This document shows positions 1-8,752 of a stretch of DNA of 64,000 bases, in pieces. The notes below the pieces were generated by a model that worked only from the letters and a program-made list of their open reading frames with translations, was not told the origin of the DNA and did no database searches. The translations under genes and the position numbers were made by a program. Position 1 is the first letter of the stretch, and the number at the start of each line of letters is the position of its first letter. This DNA is from Thiohalorhabdus sp. Cl-TMA. Lineage in GTDB: Bacteria; Pseudomonadota; Gammaproteobacteria; Thiohalorhabdales; Thiohalorhabdaceae. The stretch is taken from positions 62,001 to 126,000 of the forward strand of contig NZ_JBGUAW010000002.1 in NCBI RefSeq assembly GCF_041821045.1. Direction: 5' to 3'.

Positions 1-901
<901 letters not shown>

Positions 902-923
902 GGTGCTCCGTTGCTCCGTGGGG

Positions 924-1448
924 TCACGGTAGATAGATGCGGCGATCCTCGAAACCGGCTTGTTCCAGAGCCTCCACCGCCACCGGCACCTGGGCCGCCG
1001 GAAGGGTGATCACCAGGACGGTGCCGCCGTCGGTGATATGGGTCTGCCAGAAGGGGGCATCCTCCCTGGGCACGCCCAGCTCCTCCAGCTTGCGGGTCTG
1101 GTCGCCGTGGAACAGATCCAGGTAGAAACGGGCGAACCAGCCCCACACGGCGCCGATGGCCACCACCCCGGGGAGCCACATCCAATGGAACCCGGTGGTC
1201 CAGAGCAGTAGCCCCAGCGGCAGGGAATACAGGGCGCCACGTCGGGCCCAGTGCCAGGGCGAGGTGAGCCGGGTGAAGTGCTCCGGGGCCTGCTCGGCGT
1301 CTACGCCGCCGGGAAGCTGCTGGTGGAAGACCCGGATGTGCCGGCCCTCGATGCCGGCCTCGGTGAGGGCGGTAACGGCCCGTCCCGCCGTCTCCAGGTC
1401 TGCGGCGGTCAGGACCACGCGGTGGCTGAGCTCGCCGTGCTCGTTCAT
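924..1448 (-). CDS. hypothetical inner-membrane protein, 174 aa
   Basis: I do not recognise a named family. The first 60 or so residues are soluble ([19 protein letters not shown], then an [13 protein letters not shown] stretch that looks like one half of a small alpha/beta domain). Two hydrophobic helices follow around residues 68-105. A C-terminal segment ([20 protein letters not shown], then FEDRRIYL) mirrors the N-terminal half. This soluble-TM-TM-soluble layout resembles small membrane proteins that carry a split ferredoxin-like domain. The start overlaps the stop of the upstream nuclease by 4 nt (ATGA), so the two are probably translationally coupled. The malic enzyme follows 22 nt downstream. 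Function unknown. Confidence 0.75.
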   Translation of the reverse strand: MNEHGELSHRVVLTAADLETAGRAVTALTEAGIEGRHIRVFHQQLPGGVDAEQAPEHFTRLTSPWHWARRGALYSLPLGLLLWTTGFHWMWLPGVVAIGAVWGWFARFYLDLFHGDQTRKLEELGVPREDAPFWQTHITDGGTVLVITLPAAQVPVAVEALEQAGFEDRRIYLP

Positions 1449-2314
1449 CGCACCGACTCGATCTGGACGGGGTGGCGGAGACGGATCGAGGGCGTGCCGT
1501 CGTGCAGATGGATCCAGCCACGTACCACCATGATGCGCCTCTCCATATTGGCGGGCGCCTTGCCGGCGCCGGTGAAGGCGTCCCGGCTGTCCTTGCGCAG
1601 GATGGCGACGAAATCTTCCGCAAAGTGGAGATAGATGTATTTGCGGGCCGTTTCGACCCTGGCCACCCGGCCCCGGATCCGGTGGAAGGCATTGCGCAGG
1701 TCACGGGCGCGGGCGGCGGGCTGGACCCCGTAACGGGGTCGGGACCAGATGCCGCGTCCCGCCCGCCGGGCCTCGCGCTCGGCGGCGAAATAGCGCTCCA
1801 GCCGGGAGAGATTGGGCGGTTTGACCACGGCGTGGGCGTGGCCCCGACGCAGCAGCAGGGCATTGACGTTGGCGCCCCCCGCCGTGTGCACGTGGGCCAG
1901 GGTGCGGTCGTACTTGTCCTTTTTCTCCGGGCCCAGCTCCAGGCGCACCTTCTTTTCCGCCAGGAAACGGCGCAGGAAGCGCTGGGCCTCGGGACCGCCG
2001 GGCTCGGCCGGATCGTCGCGGTGCGCCACCTCGGGGGTGTTTATGCCGATGAGGCGGACCTTGGTGCCGTCGGCGAGGTGGATGGTGTCCCCGTCGGGAA
2101 TCCACTCCACGGCACGCCATTCGCCGCCGCCGGATTTCCGGGCCCGGCCTATGGGCTCGGCGCCCGGGGGCGGGCGGTCGCCGTAGTGCACGGTGCCCCG
2201 GTCATCCACCCAGCGATAGGCGGTGCCCTCCGCGGCAGCCGCTGAAGCGGCCGGGGGAAGGAGGCCCAGGACCAAAAAAAGGGCGCCCGCCGGCGCCCTT
2301 CTCGACATCCGCAT
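1445..2314 (-). CDS. secreted thermonuclease-family protein with DUF4124-like N-terminus
   Basis: Predicted periplasmic or secreted nuclease, 289 aa. A signal peptide (RRAPAGALFLVLGLLPP, then AASA) is followed by a DUF4124-like motif (YRWVDDRGTVHYGDRPP). The staphylococcal-nuclease fold comes next: DGDTIHLADG, then VRLIGINTPEV with the catalytic Arg and Glu, then YDRTLAHVH with the second catalytic Arg. The C-terminal 80 residues extend the domain. The first codons coincide with an intrinsic terminator hairpin that would end the rho-rpmE transcript, so this gene may be attenuated from upstream or need its own promoter. It heads the nuclease, membrane protein, malic enzyme run. Nuclease activity is inferred from motifs. 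Confidence 0.85.
   Translation of the reverse strand: MRMSRRAPAGALFLVLGLLPPAASAAAAEGTAYRWVDDRGTVHYGDRPPPGAEPIGRARKSGGGEWRAVEWIPDGDTIHLADGTKVRLIGINTPEVAHRDDPAEPGGPEAQRFLRRFLAEKKVRLELGPEKKDKYDRTLAHVHTAGGANVNALLLRRGHAHAVVKPPNLSRLERYFAAEREARRAGRGIWSRPRYGVQPAARARDLRNAFHRIRGRVARVETARKYIYLHFAEDFVAILRKDSRDAFTGAGKAPANMERRIMVVRGWIHLHDGTPSIRLRHPVQIESVR
2274..2298 (-). terminator. intrinsic terminator of rho-rpmE, inside the nuclease signal-peptide codons
   Basis: On the minus strand a 7-bp GC stem (GGGCGCC/GGCGCCC, 4-nt loop) is followed directly by seven T. It lies 35 nt past the rpmE stop and within the first 14 codons of the nuclease gene, where it encodes part of the n- and h-regions of the signal peptide. 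The structure is read directly; termination activity is inferred. Confidence 0.8.
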
Positions 2315-2332
2315 CCCGCCGGGAGTCGGCTG

Positions 2333-2542
2333 TCAGCTGCCGGCGCTCTGGCCGTACTTGCGGCGGAACTTCTCCACCCGGCCGGCGGTGTCCACGATCT
2401 TCTGCTGCCCGGTGAAGAAGGGGTGACAGGACGAGCACACGTCCACGTGGATATCGCCCACCGTGGTCCGGGTCTCGAAGCTGTGCCCGCAGGCGCAGCT
2501 CACCGTGGCGGTTTGGTATTCGGGATGGATCCCTTCCTTCAT
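2333..2542 (-). CDS. rpmE: 50S ribosomal protein L31, zinc-binding form
   Basis: Large-subunit ribosomal protein, 69 aa, the usual length. It opens [10 protein letters not shown] and keeps the four zinc-ligand cysteines of the C+ type (C16, C18, C36, C39), so it is the zinc-containing paralogue used under zinc sufficiency rather than the zinc-free YkgM type. It lies 75 nt downstream of rho on the same strand and is followed by a strong intrinsic terminator. This suggests co-transcription with rho. Confidence 0.97.
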   Translation of the reverse strand: MKEGIHPEYQTATVSCACGHSFETRTTVGDIHVDVCSSCHPFFTGQQKIVDTAGRVEKFRRKYGQSAGS

Positions 2543-2617
2543 CGCAGGGCCCTCGAAATGCTGGAAACGCCGTTGGAAAAGCTGGATAGCTTATAAGGGA
2601 TTGCGGTTTTTCGCAAG

Positions 2618-3874
2618 TCAGCGGTTCATGCTGGCGAAGAAATCCTCGTTGTCCTTGGTGGCCTTGAGCTTCTCCTGCAGGAATTCCATGGCCTCGTTGG
2701 AATCCATGGGGTGCAGCAGCTTGCGCAGGATCTGGGTCTTCTGCAGCTCCTCCTGGTTCATGAGGAGCTCCTCGCGGCGGGTGCCGGAGCGGTTGATGTT
2801 GATGGCCGGATACAGGCGCTTCTCGGACATCTTGCGGTCCAGGTGGAGCTCCAGGTTGCCGGTACCCTTGAACTCCTCGAAGATCACCTCGTCCATGCGC
2901 GAGCCCGTATCCACCAGCGCCGTGGCCATTATGGTCAGGCTGCCGCCCTCCTCGATGTTGCGGGCCGCGCCGAAGAAGCGCTTGGGCTTGTGCAGGGCGT
3001 TGGCGTCCACACCACCGGTGAGCACCTTGCCGGAGCTCGGCACCGTGGTGTTGTAGGCGCGGGCCAGACGGGTGATGGAGTCGAGCAGGATCACCACGTC
3101 GTTCTTGTGCTCCACCAGACGCTTGGCCTTCTCGATGACGATCTCCGCCACCTGGGTGTGGCGCTGGGCGGGCTCGTCGAAGGTGGAGGAGACCACCTCG
3201 CCGCGCACCGAGCGCTGCATCTCCGTCACCTCCTCGGGCCGCTCGTCGATGAGCAGCACGATGAGGTAGCACTCCGGGTTGTTGGCGGTGATGGAGTGGG
3301 CGATGGACTGCAGCATCATGGTCTTGCCCGCCTTGGGCGGGGAGACCAGGAGGCCGCGCTGCCCTTTGCCCACCGGCGCCACCAGGTCGATGATCCGCCC
3401 GGTCAGATCCTTCGGGTCGCTGTTCTCCACCTCCATGCGCAGCCGCTCGTCGGGAAACAGCGGCGTGAGGTTGTCGAGGAGCACCTTGTGCTTGGTGTTC
3501 TCCGGCGCCTCGAAGTTGATCTGCTCCACCTTGAGGAGGGCGAAGTAGCGCTCGCTGTCCTTGGGCGGGCGGATCTGGCCGGCCACCGTGTCGCCCACGC
3601 GCAGGTTGAAGCGCCGGATCTGACTCGGCGACACGTAGATGTCGTCGGGGCCCGCCTGATAGGAGGCGTCCGCCGCCCGCAGGAAGCCGAAGCCGTCAGA
3701 GAGGATCTCCAGGACCCCCTCGCCATAGATGTTCTCTCCCTGCTTGGCCCGGGCCTTGAGGATGTTGAAGATCAGGTCCTGCTTGCGCAGGCGGCCTACA
3801 CCTTCGATTCCCATTTCCTGGGCCAGCTCGTTGAGGTCGTAGGCGGTTTGTGCCTTTAGATCATTGAGGTTCAT
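2618..3874 (-). CDS. rho: transcription termination factor Rho
   Basis: Hexameric RNA-dependent ATPase that terminates transcription, 418 aa. The start is placed at 3874 ([20 protein letters not shown]), the conserved Rho N-terminus; the frame stays open 49 codons further upstream without family similarity. Visible features are the N-terminal helix bundle, the cold-shock-like RNA-binding fold ([15 protein letters not shown], then [13 protein letters not shown]), Walker A ([11 protein letters not shown]), Walker B ([16 protein letters not shown]), the Q-loop region and the C-terminal secondary RNA site. It is preceded by a long leader after trxA, as expected for autoregulated rho genes, and followed by rpmE. 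Confidence 0.98.
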   Translation of the reverse strand: MNLNDLKAQTAYDLNELAQEMGIEGVGRLRKQDLIFNILKARAKQGENIYGEGVLEILSDGFGFLRAADASYQAGPDDIYVSPSQIRRFNLRVGDTVAGQIRPPKDSERYFALLKVEQINFEAPENTKHKVLLDNLTPLFPDERLRMEVENSDPKDLTGRIIDLVAPVGKGQRGLLVSPPKAGKTMMLQSIAHSITANNPECYLIVLLIDERPEEVTEMQRSVRGEVVSSTFDEPAQRHTQVAEIVIEKAKRLVEHKNDVVILLDSITRLARAYNTTVPSSGKVLTGGVDANALHKPKRFFGAARNIEEGGSLTIMATALVDTGSRMDEVIFEEFKGTGNLELHLDRKMSEKRLYPAININRSGTRREELLMNQEELQKTQILRKLLHPMDSNEAMEFLQEKLKATKDNEDFFASMNR

Positions 3875-4227
3875 GAGTGCGATTCGGTCCTGACTGCGTT
3901 TCCTGGGTAGCGAGGGGGTTTGGGTTGGCGAATCGGGAGTGATCTCAGCTAGGGCATGGCCGCACGCGGCGGCGGAGGAAGCGACGCATGGGTGGCGCCA
4001 CTTCAAGGTATGGTTCAACAATACGGCAACCCAGGGATTGGCGGAGACTCCTGGTGGCTCCGGTCAATCCCCGTAAGCCGGGTCGTCTTTCGCTTGCTGC
4101 TATCGGGGCCGCGGGTTGCGTGGCGAGCCGGTCCTGGCGCTGGCTACGTTGCCCTTCGGCCCCGGTTCCTGGATCCGGGTCGGGGGCCGGGCTCCGTTCC
4201 CGGAGGAGCGGAAGCCCAACGACGATC
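3875..4227 (-). other. 353-nt trxA-rho intergenic leader
   Basis: There is no convincing gene in this stretch. The rho frame extends 49 codons upstream of the conserved start but has no recognisable protein sequence. A possible stem (CGGCCCC at 4158-4164 with GGGGCCG at 4183-4189) lies downstream of trxA without a T-run. Long leaders before rho in gammaproteobacteria carry Rho-dependent autoregulation, and this stretch is a candidate for that role. The role is inferred from position only. Confidence 0.45.
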
Positions 4228-4551
4228 CTACAGGTTTTCCTCGACGAAGGCCTGCAGCTGGGCCTTGGACAGCGCGCCCACCTTGGTGGCCTCCACATTG
4301 CCGCCCTTGAACAGCATCAAGGTGGGGATCCCGCGCACGCCGTACTTGGGGGGCGTGTTGGGGTTCTCGTCGATATTCAGCTTGGCAACTTTCAGCTTGT
4401 CGGCGTACTCGTCCGATACCTCGTCGAGGATCGGCGCGGTCATCTTGCAGGGACCGCACCATTCGGCCCAATAATCCACCAGCACCGGCTTGTCAGAGTT
4501 CAGCACCTCCTGTTCGAAAGTGCCATCGGTGACATCCAGAGTCGAGCTCAT
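4228..4551 (-). CDS. trxA: thioredoxin 1
   Basis: Cytoplasmic disulfide reductase, 107 aa, full length. The active site WCGPC lies at residues 31-35 inside [13 protein letters not shown], the buried Asp is in the KPVLVDYW strand, and the cis-Pro motif is GIPTLMLF. No signal peptide is present. It lies upstream of rho on the same strand, the usual gammaproteobacterial order. A good Shine-Dalgarno (GGAGGAAGGG) lies just before the ATG at 4551. Confidence 0.98.
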   Translation of the reverse strand: MSSTLDVTDGTFEQEVLNSDKPVLVDYWAEWCGPCKMTAPILDEVSDEYADKLKVAKLNIDENPNTPPKYGVRGIPTLMLFKGGNVEATKVGALSKAQLQAFVEENL

Positions 4552-4718
4552 CCCTTCCTCCTGCGCTGGACCGGACGTATAGGGATATTTAACCGTCCGA
4601 TCGCCGTTTCGGTAAAGGGGGCGCAGCCTGCCGCCGGCCCCCTATCGGGCCGCGGGGCTTGGTCAATGTAAGGGGGTCGCAGTCGGCGGTCAACCCTACC
4701 GGAATGGGTGGGCCCCTG

Positions 4719-5351
4719 TCATTCGCGGGACCTAGCCTCCACGGCTTCCTGGAGGTGCATGGCGTCTAGGATAGCATTTCCCCCTTGGACCGCCGTGAAG
4801 AAAACGAAGTTCGCGCGCCCCGCCCGGCCGCGCCGAACCAGGTACTCCGCGAGCCTGTCCAGGCTTTCCGGAGAATAGCGTCCGGGACCCCCGAGGCGGT
4901 AGTAGACGGCTCCCGGGGCACGCTCCCCCGGCCCGGGCCGGGCCTCCGTCAGGATCTCGGCGGTGCCGTCCAGGTGCAGGGTCCGGGGCCAGAAGGCGGC
5001 CGCCCGGGTCGGCGGCTTCTGCGGCCAGACCAGGACCGCCAGCTTGTCGCCCAAAGGCTCCAAGAGCCGCGCGAGGGGGGCCGGGTCCCGGCCGGCGGCC
5101 AGACGACGGCCCCACTCGCCCGTCAGGGAGAGGCTGAGGGTGGCGTCCTCGAGGGTCTCCTCGTCCCAGAAAGCCACCGTTTCCGCGTCCGGTGGCTCGG
5201 CGAGGGGCGGAATTTCCAGGGCATGGAACTGGGTGGTGTAGTACTCCAGCATCCAGTCTTCCGGTAGATCCTCCGGATAAAAGCCGCTGGCGTCCTCGGG
5301 GAGTACCCAGCCCCGTGTGCCGATATGAATGCCGCTTTCCCGCCGATCCAT
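4719..5351 (-). CDS. DUF72 (YecE-like) family protein
   Basis: A 210-aa soluble protein of the DUF72 family, which has a TIM-barrel-like fold and unknown biochemical role. The N-terminal signature IHIGTRGWVLPEDASGFYPEDL and the following YYTTQFHALEI match the usual IxIGtxGW, FYP and FxxVEi pattern. Positions that are usually NSTFY after VEI read PPLAEPP here. The protein is shorter than typical members (about 240-280 aa), so it is a divergent or trimmed version. The domain assignment is fairly secure; no function is proposed. Confidence 0.7.
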   Translation of the reverse strand: MDRRESGIHIGTRGWVLPEDASGFYPEDLPEDWMLEYYTTQFHALEIPPLAEPPDAETVAFWDEETLEDATLSLSLTGEWGRRLAAGRDPAPLARLLEPLGDKLAVLVWPQKPPTRAAAFWPRTLHLDGTAEILTEARPGPGERAPGAVYYRLGGPGRYSPESLDRLAEYLVRRGRAGRANFVFFTAVQGGNAILDAMHLQEAVEARSRE

Positions 5352-5498
5352 GCGGTCTCTTCTCTCCCGTACGCGGAATGGGTAAAGGAGTCATGCGCAC
5401 TTTGCTATAGTGATCTGTTCGGATTCTAGCAAGCGTCGCCCGGTCTGTACCGGATGGCGAAAGTGCTCCATTCTCCTGAAGCGCGGAGGTTTCTCCCG

Positions 5499-6023
5499 AT
5501 GAAAGCGCTGTTGAAGCGGCGGCACGGCGGCGACCCGGATGCGGGGCGGCGGGGGCTCCTGCGCGGGCTGGCGGGCACGGTTGGCGGCGGCCTCCTGGCC
5601 CTGAGCGGCACGCGCTCGGCCCCCGCCCAGCAGGACGATCTCGCCTTCCCCGGCGACGAGCCGGACGTGAAGGTACTCTACCAGCTCAATCACGCCGAGC
5701 CCGAGTACCAGCGGCATATCGTGCACAGTGCCTCCGTGGTGCTGAAGCACTATAATAACCATGTGGCCATCGTGCTCGAATGCTTCGGTCCGGGGATCCA
5801 CCTCCTGCTCAAGGAGCCGCAGCGGCCGGTGGATCCCGGGCTCCGCGAGCGGGTGCGCAGCCTCTCCGCCTACGGCGTCAAGTTCCACGCCTGCGGGGAG
5901 ACGCTCAAGGCGCTGGATCTCGGCAAGGAGGCCCTGATCGACGAGGCCGTCTACGTGGCCAGCGGCGTCGTCGATATGGTGGAGCTGCAGCGCAACAAGG
6001 GATACACCTACGTGGCCTGGTGA
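5499..6023 (+). CDS. Tat-exported DsrE-family protein
   Basis: DsrE/DsrF-like proteins are small sulfur-trafficking or sulfur-sensing folds. The start at 5499 is preferred over the in-frame ATG at 5454 because CGGAGG lies 9 nt upstream of it. The N-terminus carries a twin-arginine stretch (DAGRRGLLRGLAGTVGGG, then LLALSG), so the mature protein (about 130 aa) should be periplasmic and folded before export. The mature part shows DVKVLYQLNHAEPEYQRH, HNNHVAIVLECFGPGIHLL-like core strands and a Cys in GVKFHACGETLKAL, the usual place for the DsrE-family cysteine. A 53-residue membrane protein follows 19 nt downstream. It may act in periplasmic sulfur chemistry; this is inference. Confidence 0.75.
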   Translation: MKALLKRRHGGDPDAGRRGLLRGLAGTVGGGLLALSGTRSAPAQQDDLAFPGDEPDVKVLYQLNHAEPEYQRHIVHSASVVLKHYNNHVAIVLECFGPGIHLLLKEPQRPVDPGLRERVRSLSAYGVKFHACGETLKALDLGKEALIDEAVYVASGVVDMVELQRNKGYTYVAW

Positions 6024-6042
6024 GGCCGGGAGGAGTCGAGCC

Positions 6043-6204
6043 GTGGTGGGCAAGATCATACTGGCCGTGGGTGCCGTTTCCGTCGTGGCGGGCGGCGTGG
6101 GCGGTTTCCTGACCGGGTTCCAATCCCCCGTGTATGCGCTGGTCCCCGTGGGCCTGCTACTGCTCATGGTTGGTATGGTGCAGTCCCTGAACACCTCGGA
6201 CTGA
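6043..6204 (+). CDS. small two-helix membrane protein, 53 aa
   Basis: A short frame starts at GTG 6043 (a second GTG is at 6046) with GGGAGGAG 7 nt upstream and ends with TGA at 6202-6204. The translation begins VVGKIILAVGAVSVVAGG and has two hydrophobic segments separated by TGFQSPVYA, ending VQSLNTSD. This is a hairpin inner-membrane protein with no recognisable family. It sits 19 nt behind the Tat-exported DsrE protein and 22 nt before the GST-like gene, so it is probably part of that small operon. The strong ribosome-binding site and hydrophobic pattern support it being real. Confidence 0.6.
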   Translation: MVGKIILAVGAVSVVAGGVGGFLTGFQSPVYALVPVGLLLLMVGMVQSLNTSD

Positions 6205-6226
6205 AGCCGTCGCTGCGGAGGCCGCC

Positions 6227-6904
6227 ATGCCGACCCTCTACCACTACCCCTTCTGCCCGCCCGCCCAGCGGGTGCGTCTGGCGCTGGGCGCCAAGGGGGT
6301 GGAAGCCGAGCAGATCGCCCTGCCCTACACCGACCTGGAAACCCCCATCGAGCTGGCGGGGAAGAAGCAGCTTCCCGTCTATGTATCGGACTCGGGAGAA
6401 GCCCTGCTCGAATCGGAGACCATCCTCCGCCGTCTGGAGGAGGAGCGGCCCGAGCCGCCCCTGTTCGAGGATGCGGTAGGCCCGGCGGATTACGAAGCGC
6501 TCAAGCGCTGGATGGGGGAGCTGGAGGTCCTGGTGGATCGGCTGCGGGGGCCGACCCAGCTCGGCTACAGCGGTCTGGGCGATGACGAGGAGGCCGCCGA
6601 GTACTTCCGCCGCCAGGTGGAGCACCGCCACGGTGCCCGGCTGGAGGAGCTGGTGAACGCCCGCTACGCCGACTACCGGCAGTTCGAGGCCGCCGCGGAG
6701 CTGCGGCGCTTCGCCAACGTGCTGGCCAAGAGCCGCTTCTTCAGCGGTCGGTTGTCCGTGGCCGACCTCCACATCGTCAGTGAATGGGGGTTCCTGCGCT
6801 GGGTGGACGGCGTTTCGCCGCCACTGGACCTGCTCTACTACTTCGAGCGGGTGGAGGATGCCTGCGGGGTGAAGCTGGCGAGCGGCGAGGATGCGCTGTT
6901 TTGA
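6227..6904 (+). CDS. glutathione S-transferase / glutaredoxin-2-like protein
   Basis: A 225-aa thioredoxin-fold N-domain (LYHYPFCPPAQRVRLALGAKG, KKQLPVYV with the cis-Pro, ESETILRRLEEE as the glutathione-binding Glu-Ser loop) plus an all-helical C-domain. The layout is that of GrxB or GST proteins. The active site reads CPPA rather than CPYC, so only the nucleophilic cysteine remains. That points to monothiol or GST chemistry rather than dithiol reduction. It follows the DsrE and small membrane protein genes on the same strand, suggesting a shared thiol or redox context. Substrate unknown. Confidence 0.75.
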   Translation: MPTLYHYPFCPPAQRVRLALGAKGVEAEQIALPYTDLETPIELAGKKQLPVYVSDSGEALLESETILRRLEEERPEPPLFEDAVGPADYEALKRWMGELEVLVDRLRGPTQLGYSGLGDDEEAAEYFRRQVEHRHGARLEELVNARYADYRQFEAAAELRRFANVLAKSRFFSGRLSVADLHIVSEWGFLRWVDGVSPPLDLLYYFERVEDACGVKLASGEDALF

Positions 6905-6927
6905 GGACGGGAAAGACCAGAATGAAT

Positions 6928-7119
6928 CGCCAAGGACGCCAAGCGCGCTAAGGGAAACGGCAGGAGGCCTGAGTAGCGGCTTTCCGGGCGGGGGTTGGCC
7001 GGGGGGCGGCCGTACCTTCCGTACGGCCCCGTGTGCGCTCTTTACGCCGGATGGCCCGAGCCCCCGGGCTACCGAAACCTCGTCAGGCGGTTGGTTGGCT
7101 TTACTTGGCGTCCTTGGCG
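6928..7119. repeat. dispersed CGCCAAGG inverted repeat, copy A
   Basis: A 16-bp perfect inverted repeat: CGCCAAGGACGCCAAG at 6928-6943 and its reverse complement at 7104-7119, flanking about 160 bp. Each arm is itself a tandem of a CGCCAAGG-like unit. The interior holds a second perfect hairpin (GGCCGTAC at 7008-7015 with GTACGGCC at 7021-7028). It fills the convergent gap between the GST-like gene and the small minus-strand gene. Related copies are at about 12.9, 35.0, 47.8 and 53.4 kb. Confidence 0.75.
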
Positions 7120-7153
7120 GTTAACAGTAATGCCCTTCTCGCCGCAGGGCTGC

Positions 7154-7474
7154 TCAGACGCCTTTATGGAAGCGCATGCTGCCGGCGTCGGGATCCAGGT
7201 CCACCAGGTAGCCGTTGCCGTCGGCCTTGTCGTGGAGCTGCGCCAGCGGCTTGATGTGCTGGTGCTTTCCGGCCCCGAGCACCGCCTGTACCGGATAGAG
7301 CGCGGGCCGCTTCAGGTCGGGCTTCTCGTTCAGGGGGTCCAGATGCTGGGCCATGGCCACCAGATCCTGAACGGGCTCGCCCTCGAACCAGACCACCACC
7401 TCGTCGCCGTTATCCAGGGCGTCCGACAGCAGGTCCATCGCCGCTTCGCCCTGCCACTGGATATCGCGGGCCAT
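7154..7474 (-). CDS. hypothetical protein, 106 aa
   Basis: I do not recognise this protein. The start at 7474 (MARDIQWQGEAAMDLL) is chosen because GAGGAG lies 6-7 nt upstream; the frame opens 12 codons earlier at 7510 without a ribosome-binding site. It is soluble and acidic, with the motif DNGDEVVVWFEGEPVQDLVAM, then PALYPVQAVLGAGKHQHIKPL and a C-terminal NGYLVDLDPDAGSMRFHKG. The codon use is like its neighbours. It lies between repeat copy A and pilU on the minus strand. Function unknown. Confidence 0.6.
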   Translation of the reverse strand: MARDIQWQGEAAMDLLSDALDNGDEVVVWFEGEPVQDLVAMAQHLDPLNEKPDLKRPALYPVQAVLGAGKHQHIKPLAQLHDKADGNGYLVDLDPDAGSMRFHKGV

Positions 7475-7532
7475 ATCCGTCTCCTCGGGTTGTAGGGGTT
7501 CTCCGACCATACATAAGGACAGCGGGGGCGCT

Positions 7533-8684
7533 CTACAACCGCCGGGGGCCTTTGCCTCCGCGCCCCGCAGAGTCGTCGTCGAGCTGATAGTTCGTCTCCT
7601 CCGGTACGGATTCGCCCTTCTCGATCCGCGCCATCTTCACGGCGAGCCGGACGTCGTTGACGGAGTCGGCGTGCCCCTGGGCGTCCTCGGCGGTGATCTC
7701 GCCGCGGTTGTACAGGTCCAGCAGGGCCTGGTCGAAGGTCTGCATGCCCTCGTCCCGGGACTCCTCCATGGCCTGCTTGATTTCCCCGAATCGGCCCTGG
7801 GCGATGAGGTCTGCCACGGTGGGGGTATTGAGTAGGATCTCCACGGCCGCAACCCGCCCCCGGCCGTCGGCGCGCGGAATCAGGCGCTGGGAGATCACCG
7901 CCCGCAGGTTCAGGGACAGGTCCATGAGGGTCTGGTTGTAGCGATCCTCGGTGAAGAAGTTTACGATCCGCTCCATTGCCTGATTGGCGTTGTTGGCGTG
8001 GAGCGTGGAGATGGCGAGGTGGCCGGTGTCGGCGAAGGCGATGAGGTGCTCCATGACCCGGGCGTTGCGCACCTCGCCGATCAGGATCACATCCGGGGCC
8101 TGCCGCAGGGTGTTCTCCAGCGCGGACTCCCAGGACAGCGTGTCCATGCCGAGCTCGCGCTGGTTCACCAGGGACTTCTTGTGGCTGTGCACGTACTCGA
8201 TGGGATCTTCCACCGTAATGATATGATCCGCGCTCGTGCTGTTGCGGTGGTCGATCATGGCGGCCAGGGTCGTGGACTTTCCGGAGCCTGTGGCGCCCAC
8301 CACCAGCACCATGCCGCGCTGGGCATCGATGACTTCCCGCACCCGGGGGGGCAGGTGGAGCTCCTCGAAAGAGGGAATCACGTCGTAGATGCGCCGGATC
8401 ACGAGGCCCACGGTGCCCCGCTGCCGGAAGAGGTTGACGCGGAACCGTCCGAGCCCCGAATAAGACAGGGCCAGATTCAGCTCCAGGTCGCGCTCGAACT
8501 CCGCCTTCTGGCGCTCGTTGAGGATGGAGGCGGCGATCCGCTCCGTGTCCTCGGCCTTGACCGGGGTTTTGCCGACTCGGGCGAGCCGGCCATCCACTTT
8601 CATGGAGGGCGGGGTGCCGGTGCTGAGGTAAAGGTCCGAGCCCGCTTTATCCACCATGAACTTCAGTAACGCATTCAAATCCAT
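7533..8684 (-). CDS. pilU: type IV pilus retraction accessory ATPase PilU
   Basis: A PilT/PilU-type hexameric ATPase of twitching motility, 383 aa, acting at the inner-membrane base of the pilus. It opens MDLNALLKFMVDKAGSDLYL; Walker A is GATGSGKST at residues 130-138. It has the Asp box TVEDPIEYVHSHKKSLVNQRE, Walker B APDVILIGEVRN and a His box (TGHLAISTLHANNA). The length and the extended charged C-terminus fit PilU better than PilT (about 345 aa). No pilT is seen beside it. It is transcribed divergently from the L,D-transpeptidase. Confidence 0.88.
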   Translation of the reverse strand: MDLNALLKFMVDKAGSDLYLSTGTPPSMKVDGRLARVGKTPVKAEDTERIAASILNERQKAEFERDLELNLALSYSGLGRFRVNLFRQRGTVGLVIRRIYDVIPSFEELHLPPRVREVIDAQRGMVLVVGATGSGKSTTLAAMIDHRNSTSADHIITVEDPIEYVHSHKKSLVNQRELGMDTLSWESALENTLRQAPDVILIGEVRNARVMEHLIAFADTGHLAISTLHANNANQAMERIVNFFTEDRYNQTLMDLSLNLRAVISQRLIPRADGRGRVAAVEILLNTPTVADLIAQGRFGEIKQAMEESRDEGMQTFDQALLDLYNRGEITAEDAQGHADSVNDVRLAVKMARIEKGESVPEETNYQLDDDSAGRGGKGPRRL

Positions 8685-8752
8685 AAATAATTCGCCCCTG
8701 GGTGGCCGGGAGGTAGGCCGCGGTATCGCTGGCCCCTCGGCACGGTCCCTAA

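Noticed and set aside
2711-3859. Plus-strand open frame antisense to rho
   Set aside because: Rho motifs on the minus strand are complete; the antisense frame is low-complexity (Val, Leu, His, Gly).
3945-4298. Protein-coding frame in the trxA-rho leader
   Set aside because: The frame overlaps the trxA end and is Arg/Pro rich; it has no ribosome-binding site or family similarity.
6905-7153. CRISPR-like array from repeated CGCCAAGG units
   Set aside because: The units are too short and tandem without regular spacers, and no cas gene is present; they are arms of an inverted repeat.
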